Below are positions 60,041 to 64,000 of a stretch of DNA of 64,000 nucleotides, in pieces. The DNA comes from JAQBXX01 sp947085325 (lineage in GTDB: Bacteria; Pseudomonadota; Gammaproteobacteria; SURF-13). The notes under the pieces were generated by a model. That model was not told the DNA's origin, did no database searches, and was given only the letters and a program-made list of their open reading frames with translations. Positions within the stretch are counted from its first letter, which is position 1. Every line of letters begins with the position of its first letter. The stretch spans positions 7,557 through 71,556 of the forward strand of contig CAMTVY010000007.1 in assembly GCA_947085325.1 (NCBI GenBank), read 5' to 3'. Position numbers and translations under genes: made by a program.

Positions 60041-61185
60041 CGCTCGCCCCTTATGCCGCTCACCCGGAACAGACACGCGGCCGTCAGCATGCGGAACCCG
60101 CACCTGCGTACCGCAGCGAGTACCAGCGCGACCGTGACCGCATCGTCCACAGCGCAGCCTTCCGCCGCCTGGAATACAAGACGCAGGTATTCGTTAATCA
60201 TGAAGGCGACATGTTCCGCACCCGCCTTACCCACTCCATCGAGGTGGCGCAGATCGCGCGCTCGGTAGCACGTGCGCTGGCACTCAACGAAGACCTGGCC
60301 GAGGCCATCGCACTTGCCCATGACCTCGGTCACACACCGTTTGGCCACGCCGGACAGGACGCGCTCAACCTGTGCATGCGCGAATTTGACGGCTTCGAGC
60401 ACAACCTGCAATCGCTGCGCGTGGTAGACGAGCTGGAAGAGCGCTACGCCGATTTCTGCGGACTGAATCTCACCTTCGAAACCCGCGAGGGCATACTCAA
60501 GCACTGCTCGCTCGCCAAGGCGCGCGAACTGGGCACGATCGGCGAACGCTTTCTGCACAAGCACCCACCGGGCCTGGAGGCACAACTGGCCAATATCGCG
60601 GACGAGATCGCCTACAACAGCCATGATGTCGATGACGGCCTGCGCGCTGGTCTGATCACGCTCGATCAACTCAACAGCGTCGAGCTGTTTCGCGAGCAAC
60701 ACACGGAGGTTCTGCGCGCCCATCCTGCGCTGGCCGAGCGCCGTGCCATACACGAAACGGTACGGCGGCTGATCAATCGCCAGATCGTCGACCTGGTCGA
60801 AACCAGTCGCCAGCGCCTGCAGGCGGCCTCACCTGCCGACAGTGACGCAGTGCGCCTCCACCCCGAGGCCCTCATCGGCTTCAGCCCGCACATGCGTGAA
60901 CGCAGCCTGGAGTTGAAACGCTTTCTGCGCGAGCAGCTTTACCGCCACTTTCGCGTCACGCGCATGACCACCAAGGCCGCGCGCACGGTGAGTGCGCTGT
61001 TCGAGGCCCTGATGACCGATATCGGGCTGTTGCCGCCTGAGTTTTCCACCAAGGCGGTGACCCTGGAGCACACACTGGGCCGTACCGGACGTGCCCGCGC
61101 GGTAGCGGATTACATCGCCGGCATGACTGACCGCTATGCCATCGCTGAATACCATCGCCTGTTCAACCCCTCGGAGTCTTCCTGA
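60037..61185 (+). CDS. dgt: dGTPase-like deoxynucleoside triphosphate triphosphohydrolase
   Basis: 382 residues; HD-domain enzyme. RTRLTHSIEVAQIARS, LAHDLGHTPFGHAG and EIAYNSHDVDDGL carry the metal-binding His/Asp set. Hydrolyses dNTPs to nucleosides and triphosphate. It is coupled to aroB by overlap; in many gammaproteobacteria a damX-like gene occupies this spot before gltB. Confidence 0.93.
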   Translation: MTLAPYAAHPEQTRGRQHAEPAPAYRSEYQRDRDRIVHSAAFRRLEYKTQVFVNHEGDMFRTRLTHSIEVAQIARSVARALALNEDLAEAIALAHDLGHTPFGHAGQDALNLCMREFDGFEHNLQSLRVVDELEERYADFCGLNLTFETREGILKHCSLAKARELGTIGERFLHKHPPGLEAQLANIADEIAYNSHDVDDGLRAGLITLDQLNSVELFREQHTEVLRAHPALAERRAIHETVRRLINRQIVDLVETSRQRLQAASPADSDAVRLHPEALIGFSPHMRERSLELKRFLREQLYRHFRVTRMTTKAARTVSALFEALMTDIGLLPPEFSTKAVTLEHTLGRTGRARAVADYIAGMTDRYAIAEYHRLFNPSESS

Positions 61186-61264
61186 CCAAGCACTCGCGTA
61201 CAGCAGCGCCCGCAACGCAAGCCTGCACACCGGCCTCCCGCTGACACCCAAGGCGCTGTCTGCA

Positions 61265-61293
61265 TTGAGCAGAAACCCCGCCAGCGCTATACT
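61265..61293 (+). promoter_or_regulatory. gltB promoter
   Basis: -35 TTGAGC (61265-61270), 17-bp spacer, -10 TATACT (61288-61293), about 75 bp before the gltB start. Confidence 0.7.
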
Positions 61294-61367
61294 GTCAGGC
61301 CCGTTGCGTGTCAGGGCCACTTTGGCCCGTACGGCGTCGCCCGGGCCGGACATTGAACGACGCACCC

Positions 61368-64000
<2,633 letters not shown>

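Overview
The window comes from a GC-rich gammaproteobacterial chromosome. The evidence is gene order and protein similarity judged by eye: ilvE-glnE beside an LPS-type cluster, mrcA divergent from pilMNOPQ-aroK-aroB, priA-argS-SPOR, polA near DUF2782-thrB, and a System II cytochrome c maturation pair (ResB/CcsB). These fit a Chromatiales-like or other early-branching, possibly sulfur-oxidising lineage, but the sequence alone does not fix a genus. No plasmid, phage or CRISPR locus is visible.

Region by region. 1-9.2 kb is an accessory surface-glycan cluster: a lipid A acyltransferase (cut by the window edge), an FkbM methyltransferase with a truncated second copy, a sulfotransferase-like protein, a SAM methyltransferase, three paralogous putative GT-A glycosyltransferases (one frameshifted), two ELM1-family proteins and a GT4 glycosyltransferase. 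9.3-15.6 kb is core: zf-CHCC protein, ilvE, glnE, and groES-groEL behind a perfect CIRCE operator. 15.8-20.4 kb has tRNA-Arg(CCG), a membrane GT2 synthase, exported MsrA and MsrB, a wHTH-ATPase-DUF4325 regulator with repeated upstream sites, and a 200-bp MITE-like element. 20.4-24.6 kb holds an Mla/Mce lipid transport operon and a Phd/RelE toxin-antitoxin pair. 24.7-32.2 kb is mixed: SRPBCC protein, DEAD-box helicase, two His-rich membrane/exported proteins, a diguanylate cyclase, an acetolactate synthase and a cyclic-nucleotide-binding protein.

32.3-43.1 kb has ccsB, resB and polA, then a lower-GC eptA-PAP2 pair, then LOG, DUF2782 and thrB. The polA product appears to have lost all three proofreading acidic residues. 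43.1-50.5 kb has a GGDEF-EAL protein, SPOR protein, argS, priA and a nucleotidyltransferase-like protein. 50.5-64 kb has mrcA, the type IV pilus assembly operon pilMNOPQ, aroK, aroB, dgt and the 5' part of gltB.

How the parts fit: several loci serve the envelope (LPS cluster, Mla/Mce transporter, EptA/PAP2 lipid A modification, PBP1A, SPOR protein, type IV pili), and two c-di-GMP enzymes plus a GT2 polysaccharide synthase suggest a surface-attached lifestyle. Non-coding points of note are a 14-bp repeat placed right after the polA and priA stop codons, REP-like palindromes at 9.2 and 15.7 kb, and the TA-flanked MITE-like element at 20.1 kb.
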